Shown here: one piece after another, positions 32,501 through 43,700 of the stretch | Position numbering within the stretch: the stretch's first letter is position 1 | Layout of the letters: every line of letters begins with the position of its first letter | NCBI GenBank assembly: GCA_022702545.1 | Contig: JAHRBC010000003.1 | Location: 7,750,001 to 7,814,000 of the forward strand | Length of the DNA: 64,000 nucleotides | Direction: 5' to 3' | DNA from: Phycomyces nitens | Lineage: Eukaryota; Mucoromycota; Mucoromycetes; Mucorales; Phycomycetaceae | Translations under genes and position numbers: made by a program | Notes under the pieces: model-generated | Told to the model about the DNA's origin: nothing | What the model saw: only the letters and a program-made list of their open reading frames with translations | Databases searched by the model: none

Positions 32501-34030
32501 AAGCCTGTTCATCCAACAAAGAGGTCTTACTAGCACGTGTAGAACAACTTCTTCATGGGATATACAACACGGTCGCTTTATACAGTACCCAGCAAGAGAT
32601 TTCCGATGCAATCAAAATTTTGGAGAAAACAGAGGCAGCAATTCTTAAGCCAGCTATAAATATGGATCTCTTGATGCCTCCTTCGACCAACACCAATCGC
32701 AAAGGCAGAAAGTCAAAGAGAGGGGTTAAGAGTGGAACAGGACGGCTGAGAATCCTCCAAGAGCTATTCGATGAAAGCCAAAAAAAAGAAATCAAAAAAA
32801 AAGAAAAAATCAAAAAAGAAGAAGAGGAGCTTAACAAGAAGAAAAGACAGTTGGAGATTGAAGAAAGACATGTCAACCTCGAACAAAAAAAAAGAAAGTT
32901 GACATTGCTTGTACGTGCTGTTGATGGTAGCTTCTCTTATCCAGACAAAAGCACCATTGAAGCCAAAAAGGATATACCAAGCGCCGCAGGAGATTTATCT
33001 CATCGCTCCTCTGCATATGATAGGTATGTATAGACTAAAAACAGTGCTTATAAACAACTAAATATTGGGCCTATTTTCACTTAGTTTACAAACATATCGC
33101 AATGCAAAGAAAGATACTCCTTTCCAATGGATACACACGCAGTCAACTAGAAATGCAATTGCTGCCATTCATAGTGTTGGTGCTGATGGTAACTGTGGCT
33201 TTCGAGCTGTCAGTTTTGGTGTACACAAGGACCAATGCAAATGGATGGATGTAAAAGGTGATATGCTAAATATGTATATGAGATACAAAGACACTCTATA
33301 CAAAGCAATTGGCACAGATGCTGTAGTCCAGTATGAAGAGGAGAGAATGATCAACAGACTACAATCTAGCAAATCGCCTTGTTTGGGACAAACGGATCTA
33401 TCCTTGTGGTTCAGCACCTTTATCTGCCCTCAAATTGTTGCTGACACATACCAAAGACCTGTCATCATCTACACGTACTCTGAACATTCTGTCAGAACCA
33501 CGGGCAAACTGAATGCATACCATGAATCTCAGGTTTATTGGCCACTCATCCACATGGAATTAACATCTGCAGACAATCCGATCACACTCCTTCTTTCGTT
33601 TTCACACTTTTACTACGTTGAATTTCAGCGTACTCCTACAGGCCGAATGAAGAAATTCGATAAGCCAACTCTCAACTTTGACCATGTTCGAATTAGAGAG
33701 GCATTCCCTCAGACATGCAACAGTGTCGACTACTCGGTCCTTTTTAAGAGTTAAAAAAAATATATTATATCAATTACAGTACTAAAATTCACTTTTACAA
33801 AGAAAAGTCTACATTAGTTTTCTTTGATATCCTTGTGGTGGGAGTGTATTGAGGGAGTGTATGAAGAAGACATTCACTTTACAAAAAAAAGTCTACGTCA
33901 CACTTTTCCATTATCTTTTGGTGGGAGTGTATTGAGGGAGTGTATGAAGAACTAATTACAATCCTCACAAAAAGCCTACGTCAGACTTTTTTGGTTTTTT
34001 GACGGGCGGAGTGTAATAAGGGAGTGTATC
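29552..34030 (+). mobile_element. Mutator-like element (MULE) with repeated terminal units
   Basis: ATTCTTGATACACTCCC near 29554 is matched in inverted form by the end near 34035. Further inward both ends carry a unit with ACACTCCCTCAATACACTCC, then a CAAAAAAGT box and GTGACGTAGACTTT. The unit occurs twice on the left (29560-29720) and about three times, inverted, on the right (33800-34030). The interior carries a MULE transposase gene. A 9-bp target duplication could not be recognised at either edge, so exact borders are approximate. Confidence 0.8.
29780..33754 (+). CDS. MULE transposase fused to an OTU-type cysteine protease
   Basis: Nine exons (29780-30271, 30324-31081, 31135-31321, 31375-31675, 31745-31819, 32144-32230, 32302-32409, 32492-33023, 33085-33754) keep one frame over 1070 codons. 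The N-terminus has an FAR1/WRKY-GCM1-like C-C-H-H zinc domain (YICKHGG, FDCPASF and EHNHP). A MULE transposase core follows (MIDATYKTN and FVTDNEQAL with Asp residues; SQHLLCSWHLWN). Next come a SWIM-like finger (CKCW and PCPC, with Cys for the usual last His), an acidic linker, a Lys/Glu-rich coiled coil and an OTU domain. The OTU domain has Asp and Cys in GADGNCGFRA (Cys codon 33194-33196) and a late His in FSHFYYVEF. OTU proteases cleave ubiquitin chains. The donor at 31676 is GTTTGT and the 324-nt intron at 31820-32143 is long; these two joints are least certain. No stop interrupts any exon. Confidence 0.82.
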
Positions 34031-34038
34031 AAGAATCT

Positions 34039-35037
34039 CCCTATTATATACCCTATCCCACAGTTAAAGCAACAATGCAGAGAGTGAAAAAAACCGGTAC
34101 TGCCCTTGTTAAAAAATGTCAGGAAAGACCCTGTATATTGAAAGATCGTGATATAAGATCTCTCAGTAACATCGTGCGCAAAGATCTAACCGCGACATTA
34201 GACATCATTACAGATGAGATTCAGACATCATCAGGTTTTGCAATCAAGAGAGATGCCATTCGAAAGTACCTAAAGAAACTTGGGATTCGGTCATGTGTAG
34301 CTGCAAGAAAGCCTTTGTTGCTGGAAATGCATATAAAAAACCGCCTGAGGTTTGCTAATGAGGCTCGTCGTCGCAATCAGCAATGGAATCGAGTGATCTG
34401 GAGTGATGAGTCCAGATTCATGGTTTTCCCGAGGGCTGGAAATGTTCGTGTGTGGCGCACAAAGCAGCAGAAGTTCAGAAGAGGATATGTTGTGCCAAGA
34501 GTTCAAGGTGGAGGGGGTTCAGTGATAGTATGGGGCTACATTTGGGCTGGAGGTGTGGGAAAGCTTATAATTGTTGATGGTATGCTAAATCAGCACAAGT
34601 ACATAAGACTTTTAAAACGTGATTTTATGCCCTGGTTTCGAAGTCTTAAGCAAAGGAAACATGGAGAATTCATTTTCCAAGAAGATAATGCACCCTGTCA
34701 TAAGGGTTTGTTGGCTGAAGAGTACAAAAAGAAGGTGAATCTTTCTGTTATGGCATGGCCAGCAAACAGCCCTGACCTGAGCCCAATAGAGAACATATGT
34801 TCCTACTTGGAACATAAGTTGAGAGCCAAGAAGGTGAAGCCTACGAATAAACACTCTTTGGCTTGTTCACTACAAGAAGAATGGAAAAGAATACCCAAGA
34901 AAGTTGTAGAATCCCATTGCATGTTAATGACAAATCGGATTCAAGAACTAAAAAAATCATGGATCTCATACTCATTACTAAATCATAAAAATAAATTGCA
35001 TTTTTATATTTATATATATTATATCTATCATTCATAA
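34039..35037 (+). pseudogene. Tc1/mariner transposase c, N-terminus missing
   Basis: About 330 residues of a Tc1 transposase are open. The first helix-turn-helix is cut: the frame enters at PYPTVKATMQRVKKTG, directly where the MULE end stops, and there is no ATG at the expected place. The catalytic residues remain (VIWSDESRF, FQEDNAPCH and SPDLSPIENI, 34 residues between the second and third). The missing 5' part is not found left of the MULE, so it was lost at or after the MULE insertion. It is nearest in motifs to transposase b but not a copy of it. Confidence 0.85.
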
Positions 35038-35719
35038 TTTTTTCAGCCTTGTATCTATATTTTATCCTGATAAAAAGATGTAAAGAAGTTGTGCATTTTC
35101 ATTGAAAAGTTTCGGAATTCTAAAAAAGCTACTGAATTAATTTAGGTCATGGTAGTGTCACGCGGTGTGTTGTCTTTGGACAAGAAGTGTCCAAGAAGAT
35201 AGACGAAGAGAGAGAGAGAGTAGAGAGGGAGAGAGAGAGAGAGAAACAGAGATTCTTGACACAGTATCCAATAATTCGTAGCTTAGCAAGCAAATAGAAT
35301 TATTCTTCAGGAAGAGGTTTCGAATTTCAAAGTTAAGAGAAGAGAAGTTAAGGGTAGAATTCCATTATTTATTTCGTTAGATCTTTGTTGGTATTTATAT
35401 TAATTAAAATGGAAGAAATCGGGAAAGGCTGCTTAGTAAAAATATGGAGTACTCACTCTTGAAAAAGGGTGGCATGCCAATTGCTAAGAAGATGGTGTGC
35501 TTTCGATATGGACAGAAGACGGAGAACCACAAACACGGCGTGACAGTAGCAAAGGAAATCTTATGAATAAAAAAAGAGAAGAAGTCTCTGGTCTCAAGAT
35601 AGAACTTGATAGTCTTGAATTCCCTCTTGAAAAGATCATAAATTATGGAGGTTACAAGGGTATTAAACTGCTTGCTGCTTTAACATTTCACTCATTTCAC
35701 TTACTAACAAATAACTGAA
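35038..35719. repeat. Non-coding interior with a (GA)n tract
   Basis: Between the Tc1 fragment and the right terminal repeat. A GA microsatellite spans about 35206-35246. A short frame at 35497-35718 has no recognisable domain. The stretch around 35157 (GTCACGCGGTGTGTTGTC) does not look like the rest of the element and could be a fragment of another repeat. Confidence 0.4.
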
Positions 35720-35968
35720 ATTTTAATTTTTAAATGATTGGTTATTTTTCCAAAGAGTGAGCAAATCATTCTTTTAAAAATGAGTGATATTTTAATTTTT
35801 TGTGAGCGAATAATTTGTGAAAAAGTGTATACCAGTAGGTAGGATAATTCAGTTCACCCCATATCTTTTTAGTCTACTACGGATCATAATCATATATTAC
35901 CAAAAACATAGTAAAACTATACAATTCAGTAGCTTATTTTATAAGTTTCATCTACATAATACTCTTAG

Positions 35969-36837
35969 ACTTTTGTAGTTGTATATACTCGAATTTCTAT
36001 TGATCCGGGGAGAAAATCAGTATTTACTGCTATAATTGGTTCCAACCATCAAATATAACGATGGGATAGGAGTGGGTATTACATTATGGGCGCTACAAAC
36101 CTTGTACTATTATTACAAAAAGATAAAAAATATTCTGGCATAAGATTGCTAGAGAGTAACCTGCTGTCAAAAACGTCGAGTATTGTCAAGTTTAAATAAT
36201 ACATCAAGAGTATATTACACACCTAGACGTGCTGTTCAGATTTTACAATCAAGATACTGTCAAAGGTAGATTTAATCTCTATCAAGGTTTCCAGAGGACA
36301 CAATAAAAACTAACAAAAATCTTGACGCATGTCACTGCAAAATACAACAAATACTGACAAAAAGAAGTAAGCAGCCAGTCATTTTTCAATTGGTTTTACT
36401 ATTTTTTTTTGAAAGGCCAGAGAAATGGAAATCCCTTTCTTTTAGTCAGGACAAAAAGAAATGATTGCATTAGTTGTGTTTGGCGGTGGTATGTTTAACA
36501 AGGATATTGTGAAGATCAAGGGACTCTGGAGTGGAGTTGTGGGGTGATTTTACAGAACATTGAAAAACATGAGCCTGAATGCAAGTTGATTGCTGTACCA
36601 ATCGACGAATTCAAAACGGCGAAAACGTGTAGCCTATGCTTTGGTGATCTGGATATCATTAGAGCCCCCGACTTTAAAGGTTATGATGTTCTCCATTGTG
36701 CGAAATGTGACAAGCTATGGCAACGTGATGTTAATGTTGCTCTTAACATGATGACAATCGCAAGAAACATTTGGATGGGTCAAGGAAGACCACACGTTTT
36801 CAAACAAAATAAAAAGGATCAAGAAAACAGTTGAAAT
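35969..36837 (+). pseudogene. Fanzor (eukaryotic TnpB-like RNA-guided nuclease) relic
   Basis: Read across frames, the sequence keeps the landmark order of Fanzor proteins. RuvC-I reads ISIDPGRKSVFTAIIG (Asp codon 36002-36004). A linker follows (ESNLLSKTSSIVKF, then RFYNQDTVKGRFNLYQG). Next comes a strand with ALVVFGGGMF near 36470 and GVVG near 36530. An IDEFKTAKTC motif carries the relocated catalytic Glu (36607-36609). A CSLC...CAKC zinc finger precedes RuvC-III WQRDVNVALNM (Asp codon 36727-36729). In TnpB the RuvC-II Glu sits elsewhere; the shift to the DEF motif is a published Fanzor trait. There are several in-frame stops and at least two frameshifts (near 36230 and 36565), and no N-terminal guide-binding part was recognised, so it is dead. 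The last 96 residues are still open (36544-36834). Confidence 0.8.
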
Positions 36838-39189
36838 TAATATTGGTCCTCAACTAAAACAAGTATCGCTGTAAAAAACTTGGTTTCCTTTTTTTTAAAA
36901 AGAAGCAAGATAATTACAGGTAAGTACATCTAAACATAAATTTCTATTATTAAAATTAATTTAAATTTCTTTTTACTTTTTACTTTGTCCAAAAAAAGTA
37001 TACAGCTTGTCTAAAAAGAAACTAACATCGTCTCAATCTCAAGTAAAAATACTGTATTACAGCAATATAAATATCAAAAGGCTATAGAAAGAAAAGGTCA
37101 TTGTTAAGCTTCAATTGACCGGCCACCATACTATCTACGTAGGGTATATTCAAGGCATTTTAATGAATAAACTAAACTTATCAATTTTGTCCTCTTGCAA
37201 ATAATTAAAGAATTTCCACTTTATAAGGGCTGCTGTTGGTATCTTGGGAATTTTTACAGCTACTCTAGATTATCAACTAAAAGGTTTCTACCAAACAATA
37301 GAATATTGTCCTTGTCTTGATAATCATACCTGTATATCTTGCGGGTCAAATAACAGTGATAAATATGATTATTATTATTATTATTTAAAAAAAAGACAGG
37401 TGATATGTTATTTATTTTTGGTCGTTTCAAGTGAGCTTGATATTCATACTAGACAGTCAAGTTCAATCTTTCATTGCGTGCATGTGAGCTAGAGGCCTAT
37501 ATTCCAAATTCTCGCCACAAATGACAGAATATCTATTATATAAAGGCGATCTATGCCCAATCCTAAATACCCAGTTGTCACCACTAGTTGAAAATCTAAA
37601 TATATAAATAATAACAACAAAGATATTTTTTTATATCTGTCTAATATTGGCTGCTTACCATGACAAAACCGGCTTGTGTACCTTTTAAATATATCCTTAC
37701 CCGTGTCCATTGTTTTCAAGACGCAGTTTTATGCGTCTTGTTTTTATTTTGACGCCACACGCCTTGGGGAGCTGCACAATAGCCATTTTACGTCTACTCA
37801 AGAGACATATACTATTCCAACATGTCTTATTTTTTAAGATTTGAATTGGCTTGGAACACTGACCATTTGATAAGCAGGATTGGTCGGCAGCTCTAATGTA
37901 AAGAAAGATTAGCCAAATCTCCAAGACTCAAAAAGTTTCTTTTATAAAAGTCTGTACAGGGATTTGGGAAGATGTAGATTATAAATTGTAATGCTATAAA
38001 CCTGTATCTTTACCTGCTGTTGGGTTTATTTTGGATATATTGCTATTCATGATGACCAAAACAAGAAAGACAAGACAAGACAAACAAACAAACAAAGTGA
38101 TGACTGCGGTATGGATATAGAGTAAAACATTGGTTACCGCAATTATTTGGGTTCAAGATGCGATTAGTTATAAAAGTAATATTTTGCGACATAACATACA
38201 TCATGTTTGTTGATGTTCTTGGTACTCTCAGGTATCGTAAAACCGTCTCTTTTTAATTTTTATTTTGTTTATATACAAACAATAGACTATTTATCATGTC
38301 CAATTTAAGTTGTGCACGATACTTGGTGTTTGTTTATAAGCTATAGAGCCTAGACGCGTTGGTTTCTGCTTTGCTTATCACTTTGGTTTTTGGACCCTTC
38401 CTTGGCTAACAAAAAGCTCTCCCCCGTCTGATACCTGGGTTCATTAAGCGTCCCAGCCAGTGCTTTTACAAACAAGAGTTTCTAGAGTTTTCTACTATAT
38501 ACAATTATTATTTTATTTCACAAAATAAATGGCTATTGATTGGGAATTATGACATCTATAAAGAATATCACACCATAGTCTGAATTACTTGACCCAATTA
38601 AGAAATACTTCCCAAACATGTATTTGCTCTGACTATGCTAATTATAATAATTATAATAGAAGGAGGATGGACTAAAAGAATAAACTCTGAAAATACTTAT
38701 GCACATGTTGAGTGATCTTTAGATTTATGGCGTAATTGGCCTGAAAATAAAGCTATGTATTTAAAGCTTTGGTTGCTAGTAAATACACTCGCCAAATCGG
38801 CCTGATAAAATAGATAACCTCGACAGTCTTAAATTGGCAATAAATGATGATAAAAAGACATTTAAATGAACTGTGATTTGGGTTGTGGGTCCCTTGTGTG
38901 AAAGGCTTATTTTTATTTCCCACAATCAGTCTGTGTGACCTGGTACATGATTGGCCAAATAGACAATATATTTGCTTAATTTGGTATCCTTACCATGCTC
39001 GCAATAAACTATCGAAATGTCGCCATCGGATGGCGCAATGGTTGGAACGATTGCGATTGGTCAGAGTCGTGATTAGTTTTACCCATATTTTTCAATTGTT
39101 ATTTGAATAAGAATTAATTGAGAATCTTTACCGACCATTTTACACCTCTTCCATTTTTTTTTACAAGTTCAATACCTTACTTAATACCA
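36838..39189. other. Long intergenic region
   Basis: 2.3 kb with no supported gene; short frames near 37244 and 37697 have no recognisable domain. A perfect hairpin, CAAGACGCA at 37717-37725 with TGCGTCTTG at 37732-37740, is followed by a T-rich run. A short palindrome (GCCATCGGATGGC) lies near 39022, upstream of the bZIP gene and within its likely promoter. This is the border between the transposon region and the gene block. Confidence 0.4.
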
Positions 39190-40268
39190 ATGCCAAAATC
39201 ACCCTCTTCGCCAACCACCCAGCTGCCACCAATCTCAATGTTTGGCCGACCTCATCCACCCACAATCCTGCCCGTATCCCCACCCCAGACCACCCATGAA
39301 AAATCCAGTCTTAATAAATCAATGCCAATTCTCCCAAAACCCCACAACGATTACAGTCATCATTCACCATATCATACCTTACCACCAACTACCAACCACA
39401 ACCAGCTCTACTCACTCTACCCACCTCCACCTTCTGCCGAGTCTGATCCACAATCCCTATGGTCTCTTTGGGGCCAGTTCCAGCAGTCGCGCTCAATCCA
39501 GCCTCAGATATCCTCAAACTCGGAAGAATCCCAGCGAAGATCATCTGACCCAACAAACGTACAGTCACCATTATCTGCAGACAAGGGCTTATCGTCAGAA
39601 GAGGTCCTGGCAGAAAAGCGTCGCAGAAATGCCGGTGCATCTGCTCGCTTCAGAGATCGAAGAAAGCAGCGTGAACGAGAGCTCCAGGACAAGTACAATC
39701 TTCTCGAAAACCGAACAAAGGCGCTCGCAGATGCCCTGAGGCGTCTTGAGCCTGATCATCCCCTTGTCCTACCACACCAAACCGACCTAACCAACCACAG
39801 CGACAGTTCAAATAGGCTTGGGTCTGCCTCACCCTCTCCAGAACCACACTCCCAGAATGCAACGGATCTTACCGACCGAGTCAGCCAACTGGAGCGTCTA
39901 ATGACTCTCTTTAGACAGGAAAAAGAAACCGACACCTGTAAACTGGAAGAACTCGAAAAAGAGGTAGGCTTTATCTCAACTGCTCATTACATAAACTAAC
40001 AGTCATTTCCAATCACTAGAACTTTTATCTACGTTCTCTCTTGGTTCCAGTCGGTCGACCAAGGTCGCATAGCAACAGCCGATCAGCACATTCCATGGCC
40101 CCAACCCCACCATCATCCGTGTCTCCTCTACTGTCCAGAAAGGCCCGTCCAAAGATTGACGATGAATATGATGAGGATGAGGATGATGATGAAATTGAGT
40201 CCCACGAAAAACCAAGTAAACGTATCTGTAGTCCCCAAGATAAGGACAATTTGGCTAGCACATTTTAG
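39190..40268 (+). CDS. bZIP transcription factor, Cys3/MetR-like basic region
   Basis: Exons 39190-39963 and 40020-40268 give 340 residues. The ATG at 39190 is used because the open extension upstream has no ATG. Residues 1-130 are Pro/Ser/Thr-rich, typical of an activation region. The bZIP starts near residue 138: basic region RRRNAGASARFRDRRKQRE, with the N-x7-R signature of DNA contact residues, then a leucine zipper (LLENRTKALADALRRLE). A second coiled segment (LERLMTLFRQEKE) crosses the intron. The C-terminus is strongly acidic (DDEYDEDEDDDE). The NAGASARFR form is like fungal sulfur regulators Cys3/MetR, so a role in amino-acid or sulfur control is possible, but the assignment below bZIP is uncertain. 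It converges with the Pumilio gene. Confidence 0.9.
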
Positions 40269-40737
40269 AGATAACCAATAATCCCCCTCTACGCATCTTT
40301 ATACCATTTATCCCCTACTTTTTTTGTATATTTTCAATAGTCCAAACCCCTCGCTTGCATTCACTGTCAATATAAATATAATAATATCTTTTTTTTTCTC
40401 TTTATTATTAAAATGATCAATTGTATATGTATATATGAATGTGTAGTATGTACTCTTGAAAATGAGGGGTTTGTTTGCGAAAATACACAATTTTTGCCAA
40501 AAGATGAGCTATAGAAAGCAAAGATATATATATATATATAAAGAAAAGAAAGGCAAATGAAATGAAAAAAAAGAAAAAGAAAAAGAAAGAAAGAACAAAT
40601 CTTGCAAAATAATATATATATAAAAATAAGATGAAACAGATGTTAGGGGTATCAAAAACAAGGTGGTATTTGGCAAGGTAGAGGGCGACACTTTCTTTGT
40701 TTCTGCCCCTCCCCCATTTTTTCAATAATAGCAAGAA
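40269..40737. other. 3' intergenic region between convergent genes
   Basis: AT-rich, with T- and A-runs and an AT dinucleotide tract near 40527. It must hold the 3' ends of the bZIP and Pumilio transcripts. No gene seen. Confidence 0.5.
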
Positions 40738-43700
40738 TCAAGGCTTTTTTTGGTCTACTTGGCCAGCAGCTAGTTCAGGTGGGAATACGGCGGGCAGCTC
40801 TACAGCCTCAGAAGATGGGTCGGAAGGTGTCTGGCAGGTTTCTTGATGTGCTTGTGCTTGTGCGACTGCATACATGTTGGCCATCATTGCAGCTGCGGCC
40901 AGTGCCTGAGACTGAAGGCCAGGCGAAGAATCAAATGTGGTGTTTTCTGGTAGAGGTGACACTGAACAGCCTCGAAACTTTTCTAAAAATGTCATTAATT
41001 GCATGTCGGTATCTTGACCAGCAGCCTGGGTTTGTGCCTCACTGCCACCAACGGACTGCTGCTGGTGGGATGCAGTCACGGCGGTTGCAGCGGCCATGTA
41101 GTTGGCATGCAGAACAGCAGCAAGTTCTGGGTGGGTGAATGAAGGATGGGCAAGGCCTTGATGACCACGGCTAGCAGGATTGGAGTCGTCCATAACCATG
41201 TTGATTTCCTCGACCAGTCGCTTGTAGCCCTGAACATGCTGCAGTTTTAGTTTGGTCAAGAGTTGTTTCACACGTTCGGCGATCCGTTGACGCTCCCGAA
41301 GATCAACATAGGAACTCGAGAGCACCTTTTGGACTAGACTGACACCATGAACCTGGTCCTGAAGCACTTCATCAATCACGGTATCGGTTGGGGCAAAGAA
41401 AAGGGTGTCGAGGATAATCGCACGAGCCTCGGGTTCCTGGCGCTGGTTGATCAGCTTGAGAACGGTCAGGGAGGCCAGTTTGTGAGTACAGAGACGGGGA
41501 AGATGAGGAGTGAGGCGAGGAGCAAGAACGCTGTAGCGACCCTGGATACCTGATGTGTCGAGGAACCAGATTAATAACAGAGCACCATTGGCATTTGTGG
41601 CCAGCAATAGGGCTTGTTGTACAAGTGTGGCCGCCACATATTTCTGCTGTCTTTTTGTGATATGGGGACTCTCGAGAGTTGCTCTGACGGCCCGTGAGCC
41701 AAACCTTCCCTGGGCAATCTCCCAGCAGTTGTCTACAATCGCATCAAATATAAACTGGTTCTTGTCTGGGCCAAGGCCGAGACAGCACTGGACAACATAG
41801 TTGCCGAATTGATCGAGCAGTAGGGCCGGGACATATGGCCTAAGATGGGCACACAGGGTGTTGATCTGGGCAGGCAGTCGGGCAGTATCGATGATCTTTT
41901 GAGCAGCCCACGTACCATTTTTGTGGACACCGACCGAGGCCAAGTAAGGGGCAACGCTCTCGAGCAAATGGGATTTAGCAGTCTCGGAACATCGCTCAAA
42001 CAGACGCTGGACAACCGTGTTCCCAATATAGTCTATAAATCGTTGTAATCATCATCATCAAAAAAGAATACCCCTCAATTTTGTTAGTACTCTGTGATAT
42101 TAAAAAATACAAAAATAGACACACAATACAAACAATGCGCACGCACGTACGCACGTACATCTGCACATACGTCTTCAATACCTACCACTACACAGCTCCA
42201 CAATTTCCTCGGTGCACTCGGCAGCAATCGCGTCGAGCTCCTTGAGGGAGATATAGGGCGATTCAAGCTTCTTTCTAAACTCCCTTAGACGGGAAATGTC
42301 GATACGTCGAGACTGGCCAAGCTCAGGAGCAGGTGCAATTGTAGGGTAGTATGTGGTTGAGTGATGGAGCTCTAAAGAACCATGAGTATTGTGCGACCGT
42401 AGACCAAGGGGCTGCCAGACATACCATCAAAAACCGGTCCTTGTCTATCACAATCTCCAAACTCTCGCATGATGAGCTGTCTTTCGGCAGACACGGCCGA
42501 ATACACACTAGGAGTATCCATATCGGCCATCATGTACATCACACGCTGAGGCTGATAGCCACCATCTGCACAAGGGGTCCTGCTCGTATCAGATTCAATA
42601 ATGTCGCCCCCTTCTGCAGATGGTGCTGGGGTAGACAGGACAACGGGCAACTTTGAAGGCTCCTTTGCAAACCCAATTCGCACTGAACTACCAGGCCCCA
42701 AAAGTTCCTTTCCAACCAAGGCTTTCTTGGCTCGAACGGCATCCTCTTGGAGATTAAAGTTGACAAAGCCGCAGTTCTTGTGAGTCAGGATGCGGGCAGA
42801 CTCAATTGAGCCAAAGGGCGAGAACAGGGCCAGTAGACAGTTGGGTGTGGTTGTTACTGGAATATTTCCGATCCCTAAAACAAACATTAGATGGCGATAA
42901 CAACAATATTTTACATACACAATGCACGGGTGGGACCTTGGGAGGGTGTAGAGGGTTCGGTTGGCGCTGGCTGTGGGACTGCCTCTGGCCGACCAAAGCC
43001 GACCTTGACAGAAGCACCACCAAGACGACTGGCGAGCTTTGAGGACACGGATTGCTTGGCCTTGAGGGCGTCCTCAAGAGATTCGAAATTGACAAACGCA
43101 CATTCACGATCGGGGAGAATGCGGATGCTGTTGATGGGTCCACAGGGGCCAAACAAACTTGTGAGATCGAGAGTGGTGAGAGAGGGGTCAATGTTGCCTA
43201 GCCAAAGAGAACGGGTTGGGGTCTGGGTGGAGCTGAGGGCCGGAGAAGTCTTTTCGGAAAGAGACGAATGGTCGCAATCCTCAATGTCTGTTGGCTCGAG
43301 GTCTTTTGGTTTGGCAGCCCTTGGACTCCTTGGACTCCTTGGACTCCTTGGACTGGCTGCCCCTGACCAATCCTCGGCGGTAGGCGTGTCAAGGGAGGGA
43401 CCGGAGGCAGCCTTGCGCTGGCGGGCAATCATCTCTAGAAGATCCGCACTGCTGTTGGAGCTCCGCAAGAGGTTGCGAGGACGATGGAGAGGTTGGTTGG
43501 AGTCTTGCCAGATTGAACGCGAGGGAGGAACGGGCAAAGGATGGCGTGCATCGGGACCCATGCTGGTTGCACGCGGTCGTCCCTGTTGCAATAGCCGCAC
43601 ACTGGCAATAGACGGTAGAGGTGCCTGTGGTGGTTGCCATGGCATATCGTCCTGGAGACCGAGCGAGGCAAGGGTGCTTGTGATCGTATTGCTGTCATCG

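Larger units (their letters stand above)
29286..35829 (+). mobile_element. Tc1-like shell with about 110-bp terminal inverted repeats, enclosing a MULE
   Basis: The left end (29286 to about 29395) begins TACACTTTTTTCACAAATTA. The reverse complement of the right end (about 35720-35829) begins TACACTTTTTCACAAATTA. Similarity continues with small gaps for about 110 bp. Both sides are flanked by TA (29284-29285 and 35830-35831), the Tc1/mariner target. A Tc1 transposase fragment (34039-35037) lies near the right end. The MULE at 29552-34030 interrupts it. Without the MULE the element would be about 2 kb. Assigning the fragment to these ends is an inference from position and TA target. Confidence 0.7.

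Noticed and set aside
37244..37492. Short Cys-containing frame (82 codons)
   Set aside because: No domain, AT-rich low-complexity end (poly-Tyr), no supporting context.
38990..39090. tRNA-like segment with GGCGCAATGGTTGGAACG
   Set aside because: There is no T-loop and no acceptor stem; a short palindrome explains the GC content.
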